From assembly GCA_030844565.1 (NCBI GenBank), contig JAUUNK010000195.1, forward strand, positions 1 to 9,577: 9,577 nt of DNA, written 5' to 3'. Below the pieces are notes generated by a model. That model was given only the letters and a program-made list of their open reading frames with translations, made no database searches and was not told where the DNA came from. How positions within the stretch are numbered: the stretch's first letter is position 1; each line of letters opens with the position of its first letter. Shown one piece after another: positions 1-5,485 of the stretch. This stretch comes from Bacteroides ovatus. GTDB lineage: Bacteria > Bacteroidota > Bacteroidia > Bacteroidales > Bacteroidaceae. The position numbers were made by a program, and so were the translations under genes.

Positions 1-3
1 GAT

Positions 4-184
4 TTACTCATTATGATTAACTTTTATTAAGTCAACCTTTCCCAGTGTAAGACAGCTATCTCCCAATATATGGATACCCTAAAGGATAACCATTATATTT
101 TGAGATAACTCCTCTGTATATTTTACCTGGTTCATCTACACCTTTCACTTTCACTTTCCTCCCTACCACCGTATATCGCTTTGT
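4..184 (-). pseudogene. Frameshifted remnant of a small host protein
   Basis: On the minus strand, codons from 184 down to 59 read without a stop and end at TAG (56-58); they contain KVKVKGVDEPGKIYRG and then a Tyr/Gly-rich stretch ending GYPYIG. At the GGGA just before that TAG, dropping one base moves the reading into a frame that continues GDSCLTLGKVDLIKVNHNE and stops at TAA (4-6). The joined product reads as one coherent basic small protein, which suggests a one-base insertion. There is no ATG; an in-frame TAA lies at 185-187 and the only possible starts are GTG codons, so the 5' end may be lost too. I do not recognise the family. It sits downstream of the tRNA remnant, on the presumed host side. 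A sequencing error or chance open frames are the alternatives. Confidence 0.3.
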
Positions 185-252
185 TTATCAGAGTTATAAA
201 AATAAAAAGAGGGGTGTGTATCGCTGTAATTTCAATCTTGATTTTAACAAAA

Positions 253-280
253 CAGGGAAACCAATTTCTTGATTTCCCTG
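253..280 (-). terminator. Rho-independent terminator after the tRNA
   Basis: CAGGGAAA (253-260) and TTTCCCTG (273-280) form a perfect 8-bp stem with a 12-base loop. Read on the minus strand the hairpin is followed at once by TTTTGTT, and it begins two bases after the CCA end of the tRNA remnant. This is the normal place for a tRNA terminator and supports the view that this side is the original chromosomal flank. Confidence 0.7.
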
Positions 281-282
281 CT

Positions 283-327
283 TGGTGGAGCGTATCGGAC
301 TCGAACCGATCACCTTAACACTGCCAG
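283..327 (-). pseudogene. tRNA 3' fragment, probable prophage attachment site
   Basis: Read on the minus strand, this stretch ends in CCA (283-285) with discriminator A. The 3' acceptor strand (287-293) follows, then a perfect 5-bp T stem around TTCGAGT (294-310), a 5-base variable region and an anticodon loop CTGGCAG (321-327). With U33 in place the anticodon would be GGC (Ala), and U at position 70 fits the G3:U70 pair of tRNA-Ala, but the identity is tentative. The anticodon stem cannot pair with the bases beyond 327, and no D arm or 5' acceptor strand follows, so the gene is cut near the anticodon loop. Tyrosine integrases commonly use tRNA anticodon or T loops, leaving such a fragment at the displaced end while the intact tRNA sits at the other end. 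Phage genes lie only on the high-coordinate side, as expected. Confidence 0.7.
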
Positions 328-594
328 ACTGTCGTAAATCCCTTGTTTAATCTATTAATTATTAATAAGTTAGAATGCTTTTGAGGCTTCGCTCAGAGAA
401 GTATTCGGCAAACCATACTTTTTAGAGTGTTGTAAACTATTGATTTTGTATACTTTAAATACTACTCAATCGATAGCTTTACCACTTTCTGGGGGAGTAT
501 GGTTTATCGGAGAAATTATGGGGGAATACTTGTTTTTTGCATGGCTAATTCGTGTAAATGCTCTGCGGTTATTTTCATATCCTTATGCTGTATA
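328..594. other. Att-proximal non-coding region
   Basis: These 267 AT-rich bases lie between the tRNA fragment and the last gene of the leftward operon. Short open frames occur on the plus strand but they overlap one another, look non-coding and run into the reverse-strand lipoprotein gene, so I call no gene. The stretch carries the inverted repeat and ATACT words described separately. I see no clear U-tract terminator for the leftward operon. Confidence 0.5.
399..531. repeat. Bulged inverted repeat and ATACT words beside att
   Basis: AAACCATACT (410-419) is repeated inverted as AGTATGGTTT (496-505), a perfect 10-bp match. Just outside it, AAGTATTC (399-406) is repeated inverted as GAATACTT (524-531), a perfect 8-bp match. 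The left arm is 21 bases in all; the right arm has extra bases between its two blocks. ATACT occurs six times here, counting both strands: 415, 450, 459 and 526 on plus, 400 and 496 on minus. The copies at 450 and 459 are 9 bases apart. Clustered short repeats 70-200 bases from an att core are typical of integrase arm-type sites; that role is inferred. Confidence 0.45.
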
Positions 595-1260
595 TTACAA
601 TTTTATAAATTCATTGTTTTTATAGATAATAATGAATCCTTCATCTATACCCGCATAAGCTTCTTTTTTTTCTTCGTTTCCTTCCAAATTAAACATCACC
701 TTACCTTTTAGAGAAAAAAGATTTTTAGCTTTTCGTATCTGTTCCGGTGTTAATTCTTTCGAAGTACAAATGGTCATGCCATTATTGTATTTCTTTATGA
801 TTCGACATTTTATTCCATCTATTTGTCCTAGAATATGTGGATCTTCAACGATTTCTTTCTTTATTTTGCTATTAGGTATCTTAATAGCCATTCCCTTTAC
901 TGTAATTACTGGAATAAATGCCTTATACAGAGGGTCATCCGACATTTCAACAGAAGATATTATATTCAAGTTTATAATACCATTTGCCCCCATACGCTCC
1001 AATTCCTTTATAATATTTTTGAGTGCATTTTGAGCATCGGGACGTTTCAGATTTCCGTTTATCCACCCTCCTTTTTCTGTTGCAATTATACTACCTATAG
1101 CGGTATAATCAAAGTTTACTGAATTAGACTCTGTTACAAAAACTCCAGCCTTGATTAAAGGCATATAGTCTATGACTCCTACTCTTGATTCAGGTATTGG
1201 CAAAGTGGCACAGGAGTTTAAAACTAAAATTAGCCAAAAACTATATATTATTTTATTCAT
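595..1260 (-). CDS. Prophage lipoprotein, YbjQ/UPF0145-like
   Basis: This 221-residue protein starts with a lipoprotein signal peptide: MNKI, a hydrophobic stretch, and lipobox LNSC with lipidated Cys17. I chose the ATG at 1260 because it begins exactly at that signal; an upstream in-frame start at 1296 would add 12 polar residues. Residues 31-52 (DY, KAGVFVTES, NFDY) match the next gene upstream, as does a later segment around ERMGANGIINLNI. The order of a beta-rich FVTES region and a helix ending in GA-NGIIN recalls the YbjQ/UPF0145 fold, a low-confidence inference. The C-terminal 80 or so residues have no counterpart in the paralogue and I do not recognise them. No acidic residues follow Cys17, so a surface-export signal is not evident and a periplasmic side is likely. 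It is last in the repressor operon, so it should be expressed in the lysogen, perhaps for superinfection exclusion or host fitness. Confidence 0.75.
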   Translation of the reverse strand: MNKIIYSFWLILVLNSCATLPIPESRVGVIDYMPLIKAGVFVTESNSVNFDYTAIGSIIATEKGGWINGNLKRPDAQNALKNIIKELERMGANGIINLNIISSVEMSDDPLYKAFIPVITVKGMAIKIPNSKIKKEIVEDPHILGQIDGIKCRIIKKYNNGMTICTSKELTPEQIRKAKNLFSLKGKVMFNLEGNEEKKEAYAGIDEGFIIIYKNNEFIKL

Positions 1261-1301
1261 ACTCGTTATTAATCTTTGCATATTAATTAAATGCAAATCC
1301 G

Positions 1302-1724
1302 TTACTTTCTCTTAATAATCAGACCTGTAATCTTGATTCCTGAGTCATGATGTGTGGTTGCTGGAATATTTATTATTGTAAAATTAATTATGCCATCACC
1401 ATTTACCTCTTTGACTTTGTCGCATAAAAAATTGCATAAGTCTGAGTAGTTGGCTGAGATGTATTTCATTTCGTGTTTTTTTTCATCATAAGGGCTTAAT
1501 TGTTTTGTTTTGATTTCTTTTCCTTGTTTATATCCTGATAGCTCAACTATGGATATACGGCCTTTAGTTTCATACTCAAAGGATGTTCTTTTTGATTCCG
1601 TTACAAATATACCATTAGCCTTAAATATGGAATAGTCTAGATACTCAACTCCTCTATAATACTGTGGAGTTGAACATGATGATAAATACAGGATCGTAGC
1701 TAATAAAAATAGTAGTTTCTTCAT
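1302..1724 (-). CDS. Small prophage lipoprotein, paralogue of its neighbour
   Basis: This 140-residue protein has a clear lipoprotein signal: MKKLLFLLATILYLSSC, with lipobox LSSC and Cys17. The mature part begins STPQYYRG and continues with DYSIFKANGIFVTES and FEY, matching the FVTES region of the downstream gene. A second shared segment near the C terminus (VNGDGIINFTI, then IKITGLIIKRK) also aligns with it. The two genes are therefore tandem paralogues with the same lipidation signal; this one lacks the C-terminal extension. It begins 23 bases after the repressor stop and is followed closely by its paralogue, so all three are probably cotranscribed from the lysogeny promoter. Its function is unknown; an envelope role in lysogens is inferred. 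Confidence 0.8.
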   Translation of the reverse strand: MKKLLFLLATILYLSSCSTPQYYRGVEYLDYSIFKANGIFVTESKRTSFEYETKGRISIVELSGYKQGKEIKTKQLSPYDEKKHEMKYISANYSDLCNFLCDKVKEVNGDGIINFTIINIPATTHHDSGIKITGLIIKRK

Positions 1725-1747
1725 AATATTTTGTATACAGTTTAAGA

Positions 1748-2569
1748 TTACATTTCCAATACACTAACAACCCCAACGACTAAACTCATAGAATGGATGT
1801 CTTCTTTTGGAACAGAGAAATCCGCATAGGCAGGGTTATAGGACACACAGCGAATTTTATTTCCATCGTCGTACACTCTTTTTATAATAAACCCTTGCGT
1901 TGTATCTAATACGTGTACTTTACCCCATTGAATAAATCGAGTTTGGTCAATTCGTCGGCAGGCTATTTCATCTCCTGATTCAAACCGAGGTGACATACTA
2001 TCACCTTTGATAAACATGGTGAAGTCGTAAGATGGTATCTGATGGATGATGGGGAGTTGTTCACATTGTTGCAATGTTATTCCGATAGATTCACCAGATA
2101 GGGAACCGGCGGCAGCTGTGAGAGGAACACGGGGGCGGGTTTGTTCCTCCTTGTCGGGATGTGAGGTGGCTACTTGGAGATGTGCTGCAAGCTTTTTGTT
2201 ATTGAAATACATTGGAGCCGCTTTTAACCCTGCTTGCCATATATTTTCAACTATTTCCTTTGCAGTTTCTGGTACCTCTATATGACCAACACAATTCTCT
2301 AAAGTCCAAGTTGGTTCGTTGCTATTGACAATTGAGCTAATATCTATCCCTATAATATTTCCTCTTTTCATAGGACCATCGCCAAGTAGTAACCAATTTA
2401 TGTTTAGTTCCGGGAATTCTTTTGAGATTTTCTCAAGTTTGTCGGGCTGTATTGATTTAGAAATGTTGCTTACGTAACCCCCGCTAACGCCTATCCTTCT
2501 TTCAAATTCAGCAGTAGTAATACTTGTGCTCTGAATAAACTTTAAGAGTCTTTCTTTTACATTGCTCAT
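1748..2569 (-). CDS. CI/LexA-like phage repressor with S24 autoprotease
   Basis: This 273-residue protein has an N-terminal helix-turn-helix (about 5-65: TAEFERRIGVSGGYVSNISK, then NINWLLLGDGPM, typical of Bacteroides phage repressors). A linker follows, then a C-terminal peptidase S24 domain (about 148-273). The cleavage site is TAAAG, with the scissile bond expected between Ala154 and Gly155. The nucleophile is Ser191 in GDSMSP and the general base is Lys230 in FIIKRV. The Gly-to-Ser and Ser-to-Lys spacings (36 and 39) are close to those of LexA (34 and 37). It should bind operators in the divergent region, silence the rightward early operon, and self-cleave when RecA is activated by DNA damage. 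It is transcribed away from the replication genes and leads an operon with two lipoproteins. Confidence 0.93.
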   Translation of the reverse strand: MSNVKERLLKFIQSTSITTAEFERRIGVSGGYVSNISKSIQPDKLEKISKEFPELNINWLLLGDGPMKRGNIIGIDISSIVNSNEPTWTLENCVGHIEVPETAKEIVENIWQAGLKAAPMYFNNKKLAAHLQVATSHPDKEEQTRPRVPLTAAAGSLSGESIGITLQQCEQLPIIHQIPSYDFTMFIKGDSMSPRFESGDEIACRRIDQTRFIQWGKVHVLDTTQGFIIKRVYDDGNKIRCVSYNPAYADFSVPKEDIHSMSLVVGVVSVLEM

Positions 2570-2601
2570 AATCAGATATATAACCTTTATTAACTATTAT
2601 A

Positions 2602-2652
2602 GATTGAAGAAATTCTCAATTATATTTGTTCGATATGAGAAAATCTCCAATC
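2602..2652. promoter_or_regulatory. Operator pair in the divergent control region
   Basis: Two 17-bp arms in inverted orientation, 2602-2618 and 2636-2652, match at 14 of 17 positions; the shared pattern is GATTGRAGAWWTTCTCA, with 17 bases between them. Each arm also contains a short dyad: AGAA-A-TTCT in the first and GAGA-AAA-TCTC in the second. The start-to-start distance of 34 bases is near three helical turns, which would suit cooperative binding of two repressor dimers. Their place 33-83 bases upstream of the repressor start fits CI-type operators. Binding by this repressor is inferred. Confidence 0.55.
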
Positions 2653-2656
2653 TTTG
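2625..2656 (+). promoter_or_regulatory. Candidate early rightward promoter (pR)
   Basis: TTTG (2625-2628) and AATCTTTG (2649-2656) are separated by 20 bases, matching the Bacteroides -33 TTTG / -7 TAnnTTTG pattern with one mismatch in the -7 box. The second operator arm (2636-2652) lies between and over the boxes, where repressor binding would block polymerase. A perfect TATATTTG occurs at 2621-2628 as an alternative -7 box but has no well-spaced -33 element. A start near 2664 would give a long leader before the first early gene. Confidence 0.4.
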
Positions 2657-2739
2657 CATTCGTAAAACGTCATAAACGGATACAAGAAGGGCTGTTAGAG
2701 AAGCGTCCCTAATCCTATCGCTGTTTATTTAGTCATTTA

Positions 2740-2771
2740 CAAAGATAGGCAGTCCTTTTTTAAAATCCAAT
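2740..2771 (-). promoter_or_regulatory. Candidate leftward promoter for the repressor operon
   Basis: On the minus strand TATCTTTG (complement of 2740-2747) is a perfect TAnnTTTG -7 box. ATTG (complement of 2768-2771) lies 20 bases upstream as a -33 box with one mismatch. Transcripts would cross the operators and have about 165 bases of leader before the repressor ATG. A nearer alternative is TATAATTG (complement of 2617-2624), one mismatch from the -7 box and next to the first operator arm, but without a clear -33 box. The far promoter would face pR, like an establishment promoter. Confidence 0.3.
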
Positions 2772-2776
2772 CTTAT

Positions 2777-2839
2777 ATGAATGTTTTGCGACACAAATCG
2801 GTTCGCGTGGCTGCTGCCGGGTTAGAAGACATTTTATAA
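2777..2839 (+). CDS. Possible leader peptide, 20 codons
   Basis: A 20-residue ORF, MNVLRHKSVRVAAAGLEDIL, starts at ATG 2777 and stops at TAA 2837-2839. The stop overlaps the first bases of the terminator hairpin's 5' arm (2838). A ribosome finishing here would cover that arm and could stop the terminator folding, which is how leader-peptide attenuators work. The ORF is in the same frame as the downstream 61-residue gene, so a split longer ORF is an alternative. There is no strong Shine-Dalgarno sequence, which is common in Bacteroidales. Short ORFs also occur by chance; the support is mainly its position. Confidence 0.3.
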   Translation: MNVLRHKSVRVAAAGLEDIL

Positions 2840-2903
2840 AGCTCAGTTCGAGTATTGATACAAGCAGCCACAATAGGTATCAAGAAAGAATTGAGCTTTT
2901 TTT
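2838..2903 (+). terminator. Long leader hairpin with U-tract (candidate attenuator)
   Basis: AAAGCTCAGTTC (2838-2849) pairs with GAATTGAGCTTT (2888-2899), 12 bp including one G-U. Above a small internal loop, TTGATAC (2855-2861) pairs perfectly with GTATCAA (2877-2883), leaving a 15-base apical loop. Seven Ts (2897-2903) follow and partly form the stem base, as in intrinsic terminators. It stands between the candidate early promoter and the first confident early gene (2933), so termination here would switch off the whole replication operon. Regulation by translation of the upstream leader or by an antiterminator is inferred. Confidence 0.6.
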
Positions 2904-2932
2904 CTAAGATTATGGGAACAAAGGATTTTGCA

Positions 2933-3118
2933 ATGAAAAAATCTTTAACGGGTACATTATTAAATATGTCAGTTAAAGAAGCGATTGAAATCAACATCAA
3001 GGATTTCAAAGAGGACTCTATCCGCAATGCGGCTAATAAGCTTAAGTCTAAAGGATACCTTTTTCAAGTGTCTAGTGCTGGAAGGGTTGACACAACGGCA
3101 GTAATGAGATTAAAATAA
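2933..3118 (+). CDS. Small early protein, probable DNA-binding regulator
   Basis: I start this 61-residue protein at ATG 2933 because AAAGGA lies 7 bases upstream and MKKSLTGTLLNMSVKEA reads as a natural N terminus. Earlier in-frame starts (TTG 2855, ATG 2912) fall inside or just after the terminator hairpin. The C-terminal half, DSIRNAANKLKSKGYLFQVS, then GRVDTTAVMRLK, has the pattern of a short phage domain: a helix with conserved Arg/Ala/Leu, a KGY turn, then a strand ending in VMRLK. This resembles a winged-helix-like unit in small phage proteins, but I cannot name a family. It is the first gene of the rightward operon, 13 bases before the next gene, so an early regulatory role is plausible. 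Confidence 0.7.
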   Translation: MKKSLTGTLLNMSVKEAIEINIKDFKEDSIRNAANKLKSKGYLFQVSSAGRVDTTAVMRLK

Positions 3119-3131
3119 AGGAGGATTGAAT

Positions 3132-3401
3132 ATGCCTTTTCCACAAAAAATAGTAGAAAGAATAGAAGCTGAAAATGCAGAAAAGCTGGAGGCTATCTAT
3201 AGTGCTTCGGAAGATGTGTTGATAAGCAAAAATACCGCTGTGAAACTGATAGGAGTAAATGGTCGTCGAAGGCTGGAGCGCTTGGTAAATAAAGAGTTGA
3301 CAGAGAAGAATAAAAGTAATTCTCACCAACACGGACGTTGGTACTGCCGTTTGTCCGACATACTTAAGTACATAGCCAGAGATATTCAATTAAATGATTA
3401 A
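3132..3401 (+). CDS. Helix-turn-helix protein, excisionase/MerR-like
   Basis: This 89-residue protein starts at ATG 3132, with a strong Shine-Dalgarno AAGGAGG about 7 bases upstream; a TTG at 3126 is less likely. The N-terminal third is a charged helix (VERIEAENAEKLEAIYSAS). It is followed by LISKNTAVKLIGVNGRRRLE and a basic segment ending in GRWYCRLSDILKYI, the layout of MerR-like winged-helix domains in excisionases and small phage regulators: a helix-turn-helix, a basic wing, and a W-Y-LSDILKY closing helix. It might act as excisionase or early regulator; no integrase is adjacent to decide this. Its stop overlaps the next start (ATGATTAA), which suggests translational coupling. Confidence 0.75.
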   Translation: MPFPQKIVERIEAENAEKLEAIYSASEDVLISKNTAVKLIGVNGRRRLERLVNKELTEKNKSNSHQHGRWYCRLSDILKYIARDIQLND

Positions 3402-3630
3402 GCTTATGAATAAACTTAGTAAACGCCTCTTTACCCTATTAACCGCTATCATAGTGATTGCCGGTTGCATCTATGCGGGAAAGGTTGAATATACTGACGC
3501 AGTCCTTTCCTCCTTGAGTGAAGAGAAATATCAGTACATACACGACAGCTTAGGTAGTCGTGCCTCCCAGGAAGATGTAGTCAAAGAATACATCGCAAAT
3601 CAGAAGTATTATGATTCAAGAATTTATTAA
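3394..3630 (+). CDS. Small membrane-anchored protein or lipoprotein
   Basis: The product has 78 residues from ATG 3394, which overlaps the previous stop, or 74 from ATG 3406, which gives a more typical MNKLSKRL signal start. One hydrophobic segment (LFTLLTAIIVIAGCIYAG) ends in IAGC, an acceptable lipobox, so it may be a lipoprotein; otherwise a single N-in membrane anchor. The remaining 50 or so residues are polar and helical (LSEEKYQYIHDSLG, then DVVKEYIANQKYYDSRIY) and would face the periplasm. I do not know its function. Its place among early replication genes suggests membrane association of the replication complex or a host-takeover role, both speculative. Its end overlaps the next gene by 20 bases. 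Confidence 0.75.
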   Translation: MIKLMNKLSKRLFTLLTAIIVIAGCIYAGKVEYTDAVLSSLSEEKYQYIHDSLGSRASQEDVVKEYIANQKYYDSRIY

Positions 3631-3922
3631 AACGATAAACGATTATGGACGACAAAAAAAACAAATGGTACCATGGGATTTTGCACAGTTAGAAGAGTCT
3701 CTCGAAAAATATTATGGCTCCCCCGAACGCCTTCTTTTGGAAGCCTATAAAGGGCTCTTCGATTTATTATCTTGTATGGACAATGACACTGACCTTGAAA
3801 TGGTAAAGAACGCTGTATTTCCCGTAGAACTTATGATAAGCGATATATACCGGGCTTTCATAAAAAAGGAAGAAGCTGAATTTGAGTTAGAACACCCCAA
3901 TATTAACCGAATAAATAAATGA
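3611..3922 (+). CDS. Hypothetical early phage protein, helical
   Basis: This 103-residue protein has no recognised domain. It is largely helical by composition, with acidic stretches (QLEESLEKYYG; KKEEAEFELEH) and a hydrophobic middle (LLLEAYKGLFDLLS; FPVELMISDIYRAF). There is no signal peptide or membrane span and only one cysteine. The start at 3611 lies inside the end of the previous gene and its stop overlaps the next start (ATGA at 3919-3922), so it is embedded in a coupled operon, which is the main reason to accept it as real. Confidence 0.75.
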   Translation: MIQEFIKTINDYGRQKKQMVPWDFAQLEESLEKYYGSPERLLLEAYKGLFDLLSCMDNDTDLEMVKNAVFPVELMISDIYRAFIKKEEAEFELEHPNINRINK

Positions 3923-4335
3923 TAATGGATTTTAATGTAAATGTGAACGTGAAATTCGATGCCACGCCAGCTTTAGTAGGCGCAGTATCAACGCTGGTAG
4001 AGGTAGTAAGACCTACCGAAGTATTACAACCCCGCACGCCTGTGACAGATGCATCAACGCATTCTGTACCATCAACTGCAGCACCGGAGCAAAAGACAGA
4101 ACAAGTAGCCTCACCCGTTCCTGAAGCTCCATCGCAGCAGCCTACACCTTTAATACAAGAGGAAAAGCAAGATGAGATTACAGACGAAATGCTCCGTAAG
4201 ATTGTCGGACCTGTGTCTAAAGCTAAAGGCAAAGAAGCTGTGTTCGCTATACTTGATGAATTCGGGGTGAAACGTGTACCGGACCTCAAACAGGAACAAC
4301 GCCAGGTATTCATCGAGAAAGTGAATGCGCTATGA
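3919..4335 (+). CDS. Two-domain protein with Pro/Thr-rich linker
   Basis: This 138-residue protein has three parts. Residues 1-35 are strand-like and hydrophobic (DFNVNVNVKFD, then ALVGAVSTLVEVV). Residues 36-85 form a Pro/Thr/Ser/Gln-rich, probably disordered linker. Residues 86-138 are a compact helical domain (ITDEMLRKIVGPVSKAKGKE, AVFAILDEFGVKRVPDL, then VFIEKVNAL). A C-terminal unit of this kind, with K-G-x-E-A, a GVKRVPDL turn and a final helix, recurs in phage proteins near recombination and ssDNA-binding genes, but I cannot name a family. The linker suggests a tether between two binding surfaces. It overlaps both neighbours by ATGA, and an adjacent DUF2800 nuclease gene makes a DNA-metabolism role likely. 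Confidence 0.75.
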   Translation: MIMDFNVNVNVKFDATPALVGAVSTLVEVVRPTEVLQPRTPVTDASTHSVPSTAAPEQKTEQVASPVPEAPSQQPTPLIQEEKQDEITDEMLRKIVGPVSKAKGKEAVFAILDEFGVKRVPDLKQEQRQVFIEKVNAL

Positions 4336-5483
4336 GCCATGCAGTATTATCACCGTCTTCCGCCAGTCGTTGGTTAGCTTGTACTCCATCGGCACGGCTG
4401 GAGATGCAGTATCCGGACAAAGCCGGAGATTATGCCAAAGAGGGAACTTTGGCACATGAGTTCGGAGAACTCCGGTTGAAACGTTATGCCGGATTGATTG
4501 ATGAGCTAGAATGGGCTAAGAGATCTTCGGAACTTGGCGAAGACGCATTATACAATGACAGTTTGAAAGAGTATGCGGACGGATATGCGGATTTCGTTTG
4601 GGAAAAATACCAGCTTGCACGAAAAGCCACCTTCGATGCCGTTCTCCGGATAGAGGAGCAAATAGACCTGACCGCTTACGTTCCCGAAGGTGTTGGGACG
4701 GGTGATGCGGTGATTCTTGCGGACGGCACAATGGAGATTATTGATTTGAAATATGGAAAGGGCATCCAAGTGTCGGCTGTGGAAAACAAGCAAATGATGC
4801 TGTATGCGCTTGGCGCTCTGGATATGTTCGGTTTCATGTATGCTATCCATACGGTACGCATGACTATATATCAACCGAGGCTTGATAATATATCCGAATG
4901 GGAAATGCCGGTTGAGGAACTTCTTATATGGGGCGCGAATGAACTGGCGCCACGAGCTAAAATAGCCTATGCTGGAGAGGGAAGTTTCGTACCTGGAAAG
5001 CATTGCCAGTTCTGCCGTGCAAAAGCTCAATGCCGTGCATTAGCGGAAAAGAACTTGGAAGCTGCCAAACATGAATTTGATGATGCCTCCCTCCTGTCTG
5101 ATACCGAACTCTCAAATGTGTTGGCACAGGCAGACCAGATAAAGATCTGGATAGCCGCCGTCGAAGAATATGCGCTCCAAGCCGCGCTTGCCGGAAAGAA
5201 ATTTTCTGGATTCAAACTGGTGGAAGGCAGAAGCATCCGGAAATACGCAGATGAGAAGAAGGTAGCGGAACGCTTGATGGAAAACGGATACAAGGAAACT
5301 GCTATCTACGAGCCCGCAAAGCTAAAAACTATCACGGCTATGGAAAAACTCGTGACGAAAAAAGCTTTTACCGCTTTGCTGGGCGATTTAATCATTAAGC
5401 CACAAGGCAAACCGACCTTAGCGCCTGTCTCTGACAAACGGCAAGAATGGAATTCAGCAGAGAACGATTTTAAAAATGTGTAG
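4332..5483 (+). CDS. DUF2800 phage nuclease, RecB/Cas4-like
   Basis: This 383-residue protein begins with the DUF2800 signature SPSSASRWLACTPSARLE, then GTLAHEFGE (His42). The PD-(D/E)XK core follows: GTGDAVI (Asp125), EIIDLKYGKG (Asp138, Lys140) and KQMMLYALGA (Gln154). Cys225, Cys228 and Cys234 (CQFCRAKAQC), with Cys17, could bind a 4Fe-4S cluster as in Cas4 and AddB, with one N-terminal and three C-terminal cysteines. The C-terminal 140 residues are helical and may bind DNA or partners. Cas4-like exonucleases resect ends for recombination; in phages DUF2800 genes sit next to DUF2815 ssDNA-binding and family A polymerase genes, as here. The start overlaps the upstream stop, and the next gene begins 2 bases after its TAG. 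Confidence 0.88.
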   Translation: MSHAVLSPSSASRWLACTPSARLEMQYPDKAGDYAKEGTLAHEFGELRLKRYAGLIDELEWAKRSSELGEDALYNDSLKEYADGYADFVWEKYQLARKATFDAVLRIEEQIDLTAYVPEGVGTGDAVILADGTMEIIDLKYGKGIQVSAVENKQMMLYALGALDMFGFMYAIHTVRMTIYQPRLDNISEWEMPVEELLIWGANELAPRAKIAYAGEGSFVPGKHCQFCRAKAQCRALAEKNLEAAKHEFDDASLLSDTELSNVLAQADQIKIWIAAVEEYALQAALAGKKFSGFKLVEGRSIRKYADEKKVAERLMENGYKETAIYEPAKLKTITAMEKLVTKKAFTALLGDLIIKPQGKPTLAPVSDKRQEWNSAENDFKNV

Positions 5484-5485
5484 AA

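Noticed and set aside
440..1122. Plus-strand ORFs between the att site and the lipoprotein genes
   Set aside because: They overlap each other in different frames and run antisense into a lipoprotein gene with a clear signal peptide; their Phe/Ile-rich content is that of AT-rich shadow frames.
2635..2712. 25-codon ORF (MRKSPIFAFVKRH...) in the control region
   Set aside because: It overlaps the second operator arm and the candidate -7 box, so it could only be made from the less likely upstream promoter, and it has no recognisable pattern.
2714..2761. CCTATC / GATAGG inverted repeat followed by a T run
   Set aside because: The stem is only 6 bp with a 24-base loop, and six bases separate it from the T run, so it is a poor intrinsic terminator.
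3903..4340. Minus-strand 145-residue ORF opposite the linker protein
   Set aside because: Antisense of the Pro/Thr-rich linker gene; the low-complexity Ser/Thr/Cys composition is an artefact of the opposite strand.
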